This document shows, in pieces, positions 14,537 through 25,661 of a stretch of 64,000 bases of DNA. Within the stretch, counting starts at the first letter, position 1; the number at the start of each line of letters is the position of its first letter. The stretch is taken from positions 11,185,453 to 11,249,452 of the forward strand of contig NC_087084.1 of the NCBI RefSeq assembly GCF_026151205.1, written 5' to 3'. The notes under the pieces are model-generated. The model saw nothing but the letters and a program-made list of their open reading frames with translations. It did not search any database and was not told where the DNA came from. Both the position numbers and the translations under genes were made by a program. Origin of the DNA: Bolinopsis microptera. Taxonomy: Eukaryota; Ctenophora; Tentaculata; Lobata; Bolinopsidae.

Positions 14537-15280
14537 ATAAGTAGCCTTCAAAAAGGCGAGCTCAAGCAACTTAGCTCTCATTCCCTCTGCAAATCTGGAG
14601 CCATTTTCCTTGTTATACAATCTTTTGCTGGCCAAGACAGCACTTCTTCTCCTAATATCACCTCTGTTAATAGCGAGTTTATCACTTTTCACTATTGTTC
14701 TAAAATATTTGATAAACTCCGAATAGAATCAGTCATTCGTGACTCTAGGATCTTGACTCTTCTCCCTCCAAACCTTACGCCTTTCCTTCCCTTAAAAGTT
14801 TACTATAAGTACGATATTCCTGTCGGGCGTAAGCTTTTTAATTATAATAGATTCCTTAAATCACTTGATAATACTACTATTTCCTCCATCCTGGAAGGTG
14901 ATTGCCCCTGTTCCAGTAACCCTTATTGCTATCAGCCTCGAGGCCACATCATCACCGGTGACCTTGCTTTCATTGAGCACGAGGATTTAAGAGGCATCAT
15001 GAGTTACGGTACCAAATTTAGGGAACCTGTGTCTGTTCCTCCTGAGCAAATCTTGGAGAGCCTCAACGAGTGTTCAGCCAACTTCGCCACCCGTATGGCT
15101 AGGAAACATGGACTTTCATGTTTGGAATTCCAGGATTGGAAAGATGAGGTCTCCCGGATCTTCACCAATCGCCTTAACTTCCTCTCCTCCTCCCCTAATA
15201 ACTTCACTCCCTACAATTCCATTCTACAAAGGGATGATGTTAAATCTTATCTCGGCAGTCTTTCTTCTTCTTTTATTATT
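14537..15280 (+). pseudogene. N-terminal part of a Penelope/TERT-like reverse transcriptase (interrupted)
   Basis: The frame is open from the gap edge, so the first ATG at 14753 is internal and the true start lies in or before the gap. The translated part includes a Cys-containing block (CPCSS) followed by GHIITGDL and a KFREP-type motif at about aa 49-90 counted from 14753. From memory of cnidarian and sponge repeats, this block precedes the reverse transcriptase of the family found just downstream. At 15280 the host frame (Phe-Ile-Ile) is cut by a LINE insertion. The continuation (Cys-Ser-Val-Asp-Lys-Ala-Ser-Asn-Asn) resumes at about 17893. I infer one ORF that ran through both pieces before the insertion. 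Confidence 0.75.
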
Positions 15281-17710
15281 GATTCAGTTGCACAAAGGTT
15301 TAATTCACTACTTAAGTCTTGTGGGTGGGTGCAACAAATTTCAGCTGCAACACACAGAGATGGGGGCATATTAGATCTTATAATTACCAGGGATGGTTCT
15401 TTTACTCACGATTGCATTGAAGTTCTAGATCCTGTCATTACTGATTCTGGCACATCGTCTGACCACTACTTTGTTGCTTTTAATTGCAATGTATCTCCAG
15501 CACCCATAGGCACTCTAGAACCAATTACTTACAGAAACATTGCTTGCATAGACCTAGATGCTTTTGTTGAGGACATTCTTACGTCAAAACTATGTGACAC
15601 TGATTGCTTCAATGACCTCGATAGTGCAGTTGATATCTATGAGTCTGAGTTGAGCAGTATTTTGGACAAGCATGCTAAAGAAAAAACTTTCATCCCAAGA
15701 AAAGATCATAACGCTGAATGGTGGTCTACACACTGTCAACAAGCAAAAGCAATGAGAAGAAAGATTGAGAGACTGTATCAAAAGAATCATGATTGCCCAG
15801 ATTATAAACGACTGTACAGGAAAGCATCAGATAGAGCATCCTCAGTCATTGTATCCACAAGAGATCACTTCTACAAAACAAGGTTACAAGATAGTGCAGG
15901 TGATGCTAAAAAGACTTATTCCATCGTTAATAAGTTGCTCAATAAAGAAAAAGTTAGTACTACTACACCTTCTTGCTCTTCAAATCTTGAGAGTGCTAAC
16001 AACTTTGCACAGTTCTTTAAATCAAAGGTCGACAACATATACAACAACATTTATTTAGAACAACAATCCCTTGAAGATTCTCCTAACTCAGATGAATCTG
16101 TTCCTCTTTCTAATAGCCCAACGATAGTACAATTCCGTCATGTGTCTGATGAGGAACTAGTAAGCATCATAAAGAATATGTCTAACAAATTCTGTGATCT
16201 TGACCCCATACCTACAAAGATTCTCATCAAGTGTCTCCCAGAACTCCTTCCTCTGATCTCATTTATAGTCAATGAATCATTAGTTAAAGGTGAGTTTCCT
16301 ATAAAACTTAAGGAGGCTCTCATTCGTCCAAGTTTGAAGAAACGTGGCCTTGACGGTGAATTACTATCTAACTATAGGCCTATTAGCAATCTCTCATTCT
16401 TGTCAAAAATCATTGAGAAGTGTGTATCTATACAGCTCACCAGTTATCTTGAGGATAACAACTTGCTTTCTAAAGTTCAGTCCGGCTATAGGAAGTTTCA
16501 TAGCTGTGAAACTGCAACAACCAGAATCCATAACGACATCTTGATAACTATTGACAAGAAAACTAAAGTTGTTCTTTTACTTCTAGATTTGAGTGCTGCC
16601 TTTGATACTGTCAATCACCCAAGATTAATCAAGAAGCTTAGATCTGCTTATGGCATTACAGGCATTGCTCTTACATGGATCAGGTCCTACTTGGCTAACC
16701 GTTCATTTTGTGTCAAAGTCAAGGATTCGTCTTCCTCATCAACTGTTCTTGAGATAGGTGTGCCACAAGGTTCAATCCTTGGCCCCCTGCTATTCATATT
16801 GTACACCAAAGATCTTGAGAACATTGCAAGTATGCATGGGTGCTGTATTCATTTGTATGCTGATGACACCCAGCTGTATTTCACTCTTGATTCTGATGAC
16901 CCATCACAGCTAGAGCACAATATGGAACACTGTATGTCTGATATCAAGAAATGGATGACAAACAATTTCCTTCAACTGAATTCTTCTAAGACTGAAGTCA
17001 TCGTTATATCCTCTAAATTTGACTCAAAAAATATTCCAGCCTCTCTACAGATTGTTAAGGATCAAGAGCCACATGTTGTTAGTGGAACTGTGAAGAGTCT
17101 TGGGCTGTATTTGGACAGTTATCTTTCAATGAGTGATCAGATTACGTCAGTGGTTCAAGCATGTAATATTCAGATCAGAAATTTGTGGTTTATTGCATCA
17201 AAACTGTCTTTTAACCTTAAGATTCAGCTTGTTCATGCTCTAGTACTCTCTAGAATTGATTATTGCAATAGCGTATATTTTGGACTGAGCTCTTATGATT
17301 TAAGTCGTTTACAGAAGGTGCAAAATTCTGCTGTAAGATTTATTTTCGGGAGAGGAAGAAAGGCACACACTACTCCACTACTTAAGAAAGTTCATTTTCT
17401 ACCAGTTAGATTTAGAATAGATTTTAAGATTGCCCTACTTGCCTACAAGTGTTTAAATAATATAGCTCCTCCTTACTTAAAAGAGTTGATATCTCCTAGG
17501 CAGCAAAGTTTTAAAAATGTACGTCTTGATAATGATTATTTTTACCTTAGTTTTCCGCCCTCTCCTAACTATGTAAACACAGAGAAAGCTTTTAGTCACT
17601 GTGCAGTTAAAGTATTTAATTCCCTGCCATACGACATAAGATCAGCTGAGTCAGTTACATCTTTCAAGACCAAACTTAAAACATACTTCTTTTCTCTAGC
17701 ATTTGATTGA
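15281..17710 (+). CDS. LINE endonuclease (C-terminal part) and reverse transcriptase
   Basis: About 809 codons with no internal stop or frameshift. Residue numbers count from the upstream in-frame ATG at 14753. An APE endonuclease tail with the SDHYFV motif lies near aa 237. The reverse-transcriptase blocks are DLSAAFDTVNH (about 612), GVPQGSILGPLLF (about 669) and the catalytic YADDTQLY (about 702). The C-terminal region has an RIDYCNSVYFGL block and ends with TFF-type residues typical of CR1/L2/jockey-like elements. An intact frame suggests a fairly recent insertion. The protein is not functional as it stands, because the endonuclease N-terminus and ORF1 are absent. The frame happens to be continuous with the host element, giving a 985-residue artificial fusion. 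Confidence 0.9.
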   Translation, partial: DSVAQRFNSLLKSCGWVQQISAATHRDGGILDLIITRDGSFTHDCIEVLDPVITDSGTSSDHYFVAFNCNVSPAPIGTLEPITYRNIACIDLDAFVEDILTSKLCDTDCFNDLDSAVDIYESELSSILDKHAKEKTFIPRKDHNAEWWSTHCQQAKAMRRKIERLYQKNHDCPDYKRLYRKASDRASSVIVSTRDHFYKTRLQDSAGDAKKTYSIVNKLLNKEKVSTTTPSCSSNLESANNFAQFFKSKVDNIYNNIYLEQQSLEDSPNSDESVPLSNSPTIVQFRHVSDEELVSIIKNMSNKFCDLDPIPTKILIKCLPELLPLISFIVNESLVKGEFPIKLKEALIRPSLKKRGLDGELLSNYRPISNLSFLSKIIEKCVSIQLTSYLEDNNLLSKVQSGYRKFHSCETATTRIHNDILITIDKKTKVVLLLLDLSAAFDTVNHPRLIKKLRSAYGITGIALTWIRSYLANRSFCVKVKDSSSSSTVLEIGVPQGSILGPLLFILYTKDLENIASMHGCCIHLYADDTQLYFTLDSDDPSQLEHNMEHCMSDIKKWMTNNFLQLNSSKTEVIVISSKFDSKNIPASLQIVKDQEPHVVSGTVKSLGLYLDSYLSMSDQITSVVQACNIQIRNLWFIASKLSFNLKIQLVHALVLSRIDYCNSVYFGLSSYDLSRLQKVQNSAVRFIFGRGRKAHTTPLLKKVHFLPVRFRIDFKIALLAYKCLNNIAPPYLKELISPRQQSFKNVRLDNDYFYLSFPPSPNYVNTEKAFSHCAVKVFNSLPYDIRSAESVTSFKTKLKTYFFSLAFD

Positions 17711-17885
17711 TTTTGCATTTACATAGGTAAAATGAACTTGTCATGTCTAATTTTCAATTAAACTAAGCTCAGTTAATGTAAGAGCCGCTTTAGAAAGCAC
17801 TGGAGTTTATCTCCAGGATTAAATTATATCGAGTTATATGATTTAGCTATAAGGCGGTTTATAAAAGTTGTATTTATTATTATTT
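15281..17885 (+). mobile_element. 5'-truncated CR1/L2/jockey-type LINE
   Basis: This is a non-LTR retrotransposon copy inserted inside an older reverse-transcriptase element. Its left edge is sharp, after a TTTTATTATT target. It begins within the C-terminal half of an APE-type endonuclease, so the 5' end is missing. The 3' end carries a (TTA)n-like tail at about 17868-17895 that merges with the target sequence, so the target duplication is at least TTTATTATT but its exact end is ambiguous. The 3' UTR is about 160 bp after the stop codon. A truncated 5' end and a microsatellite-like tail are typical of target-primed reverse transcription. Confidence 0.85.
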
Positions 17886-19238
17886 ATTATTATTTGCTCC
17901 GTAGATAAAGCTTCAAATAATTATGTTTTTGTCTGCAAGAAGTTTTATCTTTTAACCCTTCTCAACGAACTTGGCTACGATCTCACTTCTCTAGAGTGTC
18001 GTGGCAATTCTACTTATCATCCGGTTAACTCTGTAGAGGATGATATTATTCAGGAACATGTGAACTTCATTAAAGATAACTTTAATATTCGTGTTTCTGA
18101 GGACAACCTTTGTCTACCGAGAATCTTTTGGATTCCTAAACTTCACAAGAATCCTTATAAGTCTAGATTTATAGCTGGGGCCAGTAAATGTACCACTAAG
18201 CAGATATCAGTTGTAGTCAACAAAGCTTTAAAAGTTTTAAAAGAATACTTTTCCAAATACTGCAACTCTATCTACAACAATACTGGAATTAACTGCGACT
18301 GGAGCATTAACAGCTCTAAACAGTTCCTGGAAAGGCTGCCTAGACTAGAGATTTTTAATATGCAGGTATACGACTTTACCACTCTGTATACCAATCTAGA
18401 CCTTCAGGTTGTACAGTCACTGCTTTTCGAGCTAATAGATCTCCTCTTTAGTAATACGAATAAATTTATTTGTGTTTCTCTGTATAAGAACAACAATTTT
18501 TTCTCTAAAAAGGAATATAACGGATACTTATGTTTTTCTGCTGATAAACTCAAAACAGCTATTACATTTATTCTGTTTAACACTTTTGTTTGTTTTGGGG
18601 ATCAGATTTTAAGACAAACGAAAGGCATTCCCATGGGAGGGAATTCTAGTAGCCAGTTCGCTGATCTTTCGCTAGGGAAGTGTGAATTCAACTACATGAC
18701 ACGCCTAATCAAAGAAAAGAAGTTCGGTCTCGCTAAGCTCCTCTCAAGAAACTGCAGATATGTCGACGACCTCAACACCATGAACTATTTGCATTTCTCT
18801 AACCTAATCAGGTCCATTTATCCACCTGACCTGCTTATGGAGAGGAGTGGTGACGACAATAAGTCCGTAAACTATCTCGACATCAACATCTCGATGAATA
18901 ACTCCGGACACGTCGCCACCAAGCTTTACAACAAACTTGATGACTTCAACTTTCCTGTGGTCATGTACACCTTTCCTAACAGTAATATTTCCTCTTCTGT
19001 TGGTTATAATGTTTTTTACGGTCAGGTCCTTCGTTACTCTTCCATTATCTCTGACCTTGATTCTTTTCTGTGTTCTACCAACACCCTTTATAGGACACTT
19101 CTTTCAAGATGTTATAATGACAGACTCCTGAAGAGTAAATTCAGAAAGCTTCTGAAAGACCGACCTAGTATTCTGTACAAATACAGTATACTTGATGTCA
19201 GCGACATCCTTGACATCACATTTAACGTGAACAGGTGA
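17886..19238 (+). pseudogene. Penelope/TERT-like reverse transcriptase, catalytic part
   Basis: About 450 codons in one open frame. Visible blocks, numbered from the ATG at 17868, are FWIPKLHKNPYKSRFIAG (aa 87-104), YDFTTLYTNL (168-177) as RT motif A, KGIPMGGNSSSQFADL (252-267) as motif B', RYVDDLN (297-303) as the catalytic YVDD, and a VNYLDINISM thumb block. A short KLHKNP block upstream and a GIPMGG block are characteristic of Penelope-like and related single-RT families common in cnidarian and sponge genomes. I see no GIY-YIG endonuclease before the stop or just after it. The 5' half is separated by the LINE at 15281-17885, so the copy is inactivated. The exact clade is uncertain. Confidence 0.8.
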
Positions 19239-19264
19239 TCACTGACGAGTGATTGCTAGGGGGT

Positions 19265-19317
19265 CTTGGCACATTAAACCGGTACAGGTATTAAACCCCC
19301 GAAACCGGTGTGCCAAG
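19265..19317. repeat. Imperfect inverted repeat after the RT element
   Basis: CTTGGCACA..ACCGGT at the left faces ACCGGTGTGCCAAG at the right, about 30 bp downstream of the reverse-transcriptase stop codon. It could be a terminal structure of the element or a transcript 3'-end hairpin. The role is unknown. Confidence 0.45.
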
Positions 19318-20887
19318 TCATCTGCTGATGATGTTCACATAACATTATTTCCTCTCTCCTTTATTCCTTCCGTCTTTTCTTAAACTTACAGTTCAGTTAC
19401 TTTATTTCACCAGGTCTACCTAAGGATCAATTATTCTTTGGTGGGGTTTCACTTCTGGTATTGGCTTCATTCCCGTTCCTTTTCCTTATTCTTTATACTT
19501 ATTTTTTATATAGTTTAATGAGATCAGTTCATGGTGTGAGGAGTCAAGAAGAAAAGAAAGTAACAAAAACGGTTGCTGACACAGATTTGGACTTATACCT
19601 AGTATGACCTCTTATGAGTACCGTTAAATTATTAACAGGAAAATTGTCTTAATTTTGGTTGATCAAATGTTTTATATCAGATGTTGATTTCTTAAAGATA
19701 GGTGTATATTTTTGCTATTATTTCTATGAAAGGGGAGGTACAGATAAAGTACCAAACCTTATTGTGTATATTTGGTTGCAACTCCGGTAAATGATGAAAC
19801 ATGTCTCTTATGAGAGTGATACCGTGAGTTGCTTCCTTTTTTTTTTTTTTTAACACGGGTACTAACTCTGCTAAACTGAACAAATTCTGAAACTTAGGTG
19901 AATAAGTGTACAACGTGCTAAACCGAAGTCCAGACTGACCAGTGAAAATGGGCGAGCGTACCAAGTGTCATTTTAATTAGAAGTTTTAGTCAGTGATTTA
20001 TTATTGAAGCTTGTAATTACAATATCTAATGCTCCTATAAATACTTTAATTAATTGTATGTCCCGTTTTTCTTTTTCCTTCCTCTTTTCCTTGTCATCCC
20101 CTTTAGTTTTAAGATTCTTGCTATAAATGGCTACAGCTAACACTATTAATGCTAAGTACCAAACAACAAGTGGGAGGTGGATCGTTGGTATACCATTAAA
20201 TAAAATAAAATAAGTGTCACTGTCGTCAGAGATATCAGAGCAATTACTTGCTCAACAATTAAAAGTTCCTCAAATCTTTAGTGTCTGAAAGATTATGACT
20301 GGCATGGCGAAATTTTTATACATTCTGACTGAATTAAACAAACATATAACATCGCCTCCTAAATGGGAGGTACAAACCTGCCATCACAATGAATAGGGCT
20401 TAGTGCAGTATTGTCTGAACTGAACCTCTGCTTCTTGCTGTTTATCCCAATGATTTTAAATCATATGCTTCCTAAATTGTGCTCCAAATGTCATTCTGTT
20501 CTTGCAATCATATTACTAGAAGAGCAAAAAGAAAATGTGTCCCTTACCTAAGTTAAATTCTTCTGACTTTTGTACGGATTGTTTGTACAGTTATGTTTGT
20601 GCAGTTATGTAAAAATCAAGCATATTTCAGAGTGATTGCTTGTAGAAGATAAGATTGGTAATTTGTATATTGTGAATTTTGACATAAACTATTGTAGGTT
20701 CTCAGTCTAGAGTTAACCTCACTGTTTTGTTTAAAGACGGTACACTATTTGTCAGTTGGGTCTTATTATATTCAAATTGTGACTTAAAAACCCAAACAAT
20801 GATAGCTTACAAAAAATAAAAGCTCTAGATAAGTTTTATGATCATTGATAACTTGTCTCAAATCTTAATTGATTCACTCTTTTGTAG
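19318..20887. other. Intergenic, no gene seen
   Basis: AT-rich sequence with a T16 run (about 19836-19852) and many stop codons in all frames. It ends in TTTGTAG at 20887, which I use as the acceptor of the next gene's coding exon. If that gene has an upstream non-coding exon it should lie in this stretch, but I could not pick one out. Confidence 0.5.
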
Positions 20888-21784
20888 GTAGCTCATGACC
20901 TCAGATTATTTGTGCCATGGAGTCTATACTTGATGAAATTGATTCTATGATTGGTGAGCTAGATGACATAGATTTCAAACCCAATCGCAAAAAGGTGAGT
21001 CTTTTAATCATGTATCACATGTGTTACTTGATAGCTTTGATTGTTGTTATTCGTTGTGAATATCACAGTAAACAACATAGTACAGAATTGAATCAAAATA
21101 ATATGCACTGTTATTTGTAATTCAATTTTGATTTTACTTTTAAATAGTTTTACAATTTAAATATCAATTTAAACATAAATTTAAACATAAATTTAAACAT
21201 CTTCACTGTGCAATCACTAGGATATTCTATAAATAAGTAATCTCAACTTAACATCAAATGAATCTCTAATAAAACATTAGGAGATAATAAAAAAGAAAGA
21301 CCCTGATGTTCTGGATATCAAAGATGGTAAATTTTTAATGGTATTAGTTTATATTATTATGCAGGTTATGCTATCAAATATATGAATACAGTGTTAATTT
21401 ATGTTAATAAATAATAAAAATCATCGAAGTATGTATAATTTTACATTGAAAATGAAGTCCTAGTAACAAAGGGTGATGCCCCTCAAAATAACCTGCTGCA
21501 TTCCTCCTGTTATAAGTTGTATACTGATAGTTTTGTTACCTAATTTTATTTCACAGAAACCACAAATGGAGGACAGAATTTTTCCGACCTGATAAATGAA
21601 CTTGCAGCATTCAACCCTGCACCTGCTGCAACCAAAACTCTTAAAAAAGGTAAGAACGCACAATACTGTTCAATTCATCGCACATTAAATTGAAGTAATT
21701 TAATACATAATTACAATTTTGATTTCTATTCTTTTTAATTGAGATATTATTTACAATATGTTGCTATTTTCTTTAGAGAACTAA
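20888..21784 (+). CDS. Small acidic four-exon protein (74 aa), unknown
   Basis: I assembled this from splice signals. Exon 20888-20994 has its ATG at 20917 and ends at a perfect GTGAGT donor. Exon 21281-21326 follows an ATTAG acceptor and ends at GTAAAT. Exon 21557-21649 follows TTTCACAG and ends at GTAAGA. The last exon starts at 21777 after TTTCTTTAG and reaches TAA at 21782-21784. The phases (0, 1, 1) agree at every junction and the frame stays open for 225 nt. The protein starts with an acidic amphipathic stretch (ILDEIDSMIGELDDIDF), then a Lys-rich segment, then a second hydrophobic and acidic patch and a Pro/Ala-rich end. The N-terminal helix resembles LD-type or talin-binding helices of adaptor proteins, which is speculation. 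The gene might continue if the last acceptor is wrong. Convergent with the minus-strand gene at 21873-22448. Confidence 0.55.
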
Positions 21785-21819
21785 ACTTCTAAGCTACACA
21801 TGTCACATTCTAAGACTGT

Positions 21820-21917
21820 CGCTCTAAGCTCCCTTTGGTCTCTGCTCAGGAGGCAGCGGGCCCACACTCGCTCTAAGCTCCCTTTGGTCTCTGCTCAGGA
21901 GGCAGTGGGCCCACGGG
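21820..21917. repeat. 49-bp tandem duplication
   Basis: Two nearly identical 49-bp units (starting at 21820 and 21869) share CGCTCTAAGCTCCCTTTGG and differ at one internal position (CAGCGGG versus CAGTGGG). The duplication lies at the 3' end of the minus-strand gene candidate. Because 49 is not a multiple of 3, only one unit can be read in that frame. Confidence 0.85.
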
Positions 21918-22448
21918 AGGTCCACAGTCCCCACTCGGTGGTCCGTTGTGTCGGGGTGTGTGTTCTACTCGTATGTATCTATCTTCTACCTCAACTAAAC
22001 AAACAGCTAGTAGACACCAACATAGACAACAGAATAGGAGGATGATGAACAAGGGTGATATAAGGAATATTCCTGGTAGAGAGAAACTTTGTTACCTAAA
22101 AGTAGTTTACAGTGCCTGTTACTTTAACAGAAACTAAACCAGACCCATTTAACCGTAATTGTCGTAGCTAAAAGAAAATGGCTATGAAATCGGTTTTCAA
22201 CATTTTACCGTGCAATAGTACACATTAATTGTCTAATTACTAAATGATGTGTATACAGCATGTGTATACAGCATGAGCACTATAAAATGAGAAATCTTAC
22301 ATAATGAGTCAAAAACATGCTTACCTATAATTGCGAAGGGAAATATTATGGCTAAAATAAGTAGAGAGAGTAGTCCCCATCGTCTCCTAAAGTTATTCCG
22401 CTGTTCTGACATTGCACACGGCCCTGGGTGGTCCCATGTTTTGGTCAT
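21873..22448 (-). CDS. Candidate two-exon single-pass membrane protein (81 aa)
   Basis: The first exon runs from 22448 (ATG) to 22325 and ends at a GTAAGC donor. It encodes an Arg-rich stretch (NNFRRRW) followed by a strongly hydrophobic segment (GLLSLLILAIIFPFAII), read as a signal anchor with the N-terminus in the cytosol. The second exon starts at 21994 after a TTTGTTTAG acceptor, keeps phase 1, and encodes about 40 residues rich in Pro, Gly and Glu with one Cys, ending in TAG at 21875-21873. An in-frame alternative ATG lies at 22412. The joined frame is open across both exons. I recognise no family. The short length and the tandem duplication at its 3' end mean the second exon could be wrong and the true gene longer. 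Confidence 0.35.
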
Positions 22449-24739
22449 TGTAAAGAGAAGTCCCGATATAATCAACTATCTAAAATAAATGTTGCACACT
22501 ATTAATGAAGCTTACTTACCTTACTTTATTGTAAAATGAATTCCGTCGCTTGAGCACCCCATCCTCACATTTTACTGTAAAGTTAATATTATGATAATAT
22601 TACATGATATTAATTTTTTTCTTTTTCTTAAATTCATAAAAATTGTTAAATTCATGTCAGAGAGACCACAAGTCTGATGAAAACGTAACAACAATTGAAT
22701 TTAAGATACATGAAATATTAACGAAGCAGTGCAATTTAAATCATCACGTGTTCTTGAACAAGATTTATTTATTTACATTACATATTATAACAATAACATG
22801 TTATCATACTTTAATTAAGTAGCCATAGTTACTTAATCATACTGATTGAAGAATTCAACCGCACAACGCGCTGTTGATAAATAAATAAGCCATAAATAAA
22901 TACGTTCCTAATCGCCCGGTCTATGATCAAGTCTGATGATATTTGAAGCCTCAAGTAAACAACAAATGAACACAGTGCAGTGCACACGAATAAAATCTTG
23001 GGTTGTACTGACAAAATAAATATGAGTAGATAAAGATATTATGTGGTACACTGTGATAGTGTGCCTTAATCTAGATGATAAATAACTTGACAAGATGACA
23101 TCATCATTAATACCATGTAATCACCATTATATTACCGTTATTTGCATAGTTAACGAAATCAGTGATTTCGGAAATCACGTATCACATCTTAACATACATC
23201 ACACAAAGTTCATTGTTGAAAATTTATTCAAATGGCTTCAGCATAATCGTTTTAACCGCAAACATTTTCTTTACAGTGGCAGATTTTGATTTGCTAAATG
23301 TAATTGACACCTGCACGCGGTTTAAGTGGATTATCAAATACGATAAGATCCTGTAAGCCAATCACAACACAGTTAGTACATTACAAGTTACAAGTCAACA
23401 GGGTGTGGTCGACACTATATATATTATGTTCACTGTTGAACCAGACTTCCTAGATTTTTACTTTTGTCTAGATCATGTTGGGGTAAAAATTATACCTAGA
23501 TAGGTCAAGTATTATACTACAGCTACACTAGATGATGTAGTAACCTGTATTTATACAGTCAGAAATTATGAGGATTATTTTATTCAAACATTTTTTTAAA
23601 TGTAAAGGAGAGACCTCTATGAGTTGTTTATATTTCTCAATCTAGGATTTAACTGACAAGATAGTTTGGTTGGTTAGGACTTAGGCTTGCGTATCCGTCA
23701 TGAACACTTCCATCCTTTTTTTTGAGTTTCAGAAATCTGAATAAAGATCAGAATTCATGAATCAGGAAGTTACAATGACGACGATTTTCCCAATATCTTA
23801 CTACTGCATATCCGTTAACAATATCCTACTACAACATGATATCGTTAATAATATCAGAGCATTGACCGGAATCATTACGTGCGGATCAGGAGGTGGAAAT
23901 AATTAAATGATGATATCTCTAATGAACAGTTCATCAGTTCATTACGTGTCTATGTGAACATTACTCCTACATAATACAGGTATTGTTATTCCAGTATTGT
24001 TACTCTGATTATTACTACTCGCCAGGTCCCCTGATATTATCAGACAAAGTCACATACATGGTACACAGTACAGCCGTGATATAATACTTATTGTAAACAA
24101 TTGAAAATCACATTTGAGGATACGGGCTTTAAAGTTCAGACCGTTATCAGCAGATGTAAACAAAGATAACTATAATCTTGTTTATCCCAATAATTGTATA
24201 AATATGGTTTGATATGGTGTTGTGATTTGATTATCATTATTGGGGAAAACCAACATGGCTGTGTTGACCACTGTTAGAGAAAAACAGCAAATACAACGTG
24301 CACTGTCCTGACTGCTGCGTGTGATTATACACTCATGATTTTGGTTAAACATGATCATTAGGTTTAATTTCCGGCTCAAAACATAAATATTCTCCTTTTT
24401 GCAGACCTTAAATACTGATTACAAGGATTGCTGGTGTTCAGGAATGTTCAGCAGAAAAACCACAAACCCCTCACCCTCGAGAAATCAAATCACGATTTAA
24501 CTTTACTCACATAAAATAAGATACACCATAAAACGATCCCATGTTATACGAGTTAACCTAAATTATAATCCCAGGTTGTAACCTGAAATTTGAGTCCAAA
24601 TGTAGGATTGTGGGTTTATACGGGGGTCGTGTATGTGATTATGAGAGGGTATGTGATTATAAGATTGGATAAGTTTGACACGCTGTAACCTGGTTTAGTT
24701 AGCAATGTGTGCGGGCTGATCACCCGACCTTACCACCTC
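22449..24739. other. Intergenic AT-rich stretch
   Basis: No ORF with coding character, and no convincing splice-linked exons or TIR elements. There are short inverted pieces such as GAAATCAGTGATTTCGGAAATCA near 23156. Short ORFs on both strands here are Ile/His/Tyr-rich random frames. Confidence 0.5.
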
Positions 24740-24748
24740 TATATAAAT
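24740..24748 (+). promoter_or_regulatory. TATA-like box
   Basis: TATATAAAT lies 230 bp before the candidate microprotein ATG. With the possible intron CCAG|GTTAGT (24885) to TTTGCAG (24957) it would give a short 5' UTR exon. In AT-rich DNA such a motif can occur by chance. Confidence 0.25.
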
Positions 24749-24970
24749 TATCAGGCTAATTAATAATAATAATCATTATAATAGCGTAATTACATAATTA
24801 GTTGGCATAATTACATAATTAGTAGCTATAATTACATGATTAGTGGGTATGTAATAGTGGTTAGCTGCTTAATTCCGGCTCCAGGTTAGTGTGCAGATGT
24901 TTAGAGGCTGGACAGCAGAGTGTGTGGTTTACTCTTATTAACTTATTAAATTTGCAGTCCTCTCTAACCA

Positions 24971-25081
24971 ATGTCTGTGGACTTGGACTTGAAATCAAAT
25001 AAAGGACGGTCATCTCCACAATCCTCATTAATCATAAACGTGTCTAAATCCGAACCTGCACATTTACGAGGGGCGGATTAA
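24971..25081 (+). CDS. Candidate 36-aa microprotein
   Basis: The ATG follows a putative 3' splice site (TTTGCAG at about 24957), and the frame is open for 36 codons to TAA at 25079-25081. The product is polar, with Asp/Leu at the start and Lys, Ser and Pro in the middle. Upstream, a TATA-like box and a donor-like CCAG|GTTAGT at 24885 would define a 5' UTR intron of about 70 bp. A short ORF after one weak intron can arise by chance. No family recognised. Confidence 0.2.
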   Translation: MSVDLDLKSNKGRSSPQSSLIINVSKSEPAHLRGAD

Positions 25082-25129
25082 TTTGACCGCTAACTAAAAT
25101 TGATATTTAGCAGGTTTCTCGTTCATTGA

Positions 25130-25215
25130 CGGTACATTTAACTTGACAAATTCCTGATTTAACTCGACAAATTCCTGATTTAAATTGACAAATTTCTGTC
25201 AGATTCCTGTCAGAT
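25130..25215. repeat. Short tandem repeat, about 21-bp unit
   Basis: Three to four imperfect units of the form TTGACAAATTCCTGATTTAA, followed by a shorter CAGATTCCTGT doublet. Confidence 0.7.
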
Positions 25216-25661
25216 TGGAAATGTTTTTCGGCACTAAAACTGTACAATATAATGACAGCTCCAGTTGCTGGCCTGGGGTGACATGTGATCCAGGAATGTA
25301 ACCAAAACTTGGGTGGTAAAATCTAATAATAGCCAAATTAGCGGGGGTACAATTGGTAAAATCTGGTATGTTCCCCACTACCCAGCCTGTTCTGGTGGAA
25401 TGTGCTGCCAATCTCTCTCTCTGAGGAAATACATTTAAATAATTAGAGTGAAGAGCTGTTGTGGTTTATTGCTCTGTGCACAGAGTGGTAAACTCTCCTC
25501 CACACGCTGCCCATTACATGGTTAAATAGGCATTCCTGGCAAAATACCTGTCATAGCTCATGGTTAAATGGACAAATACCAGAATTTCCAAAATATCTGG
25601 GTGTGTCAAGTGTGTCATTCACTGGGCGATTTCCAGCATTACTGACATGACATTATCATAT

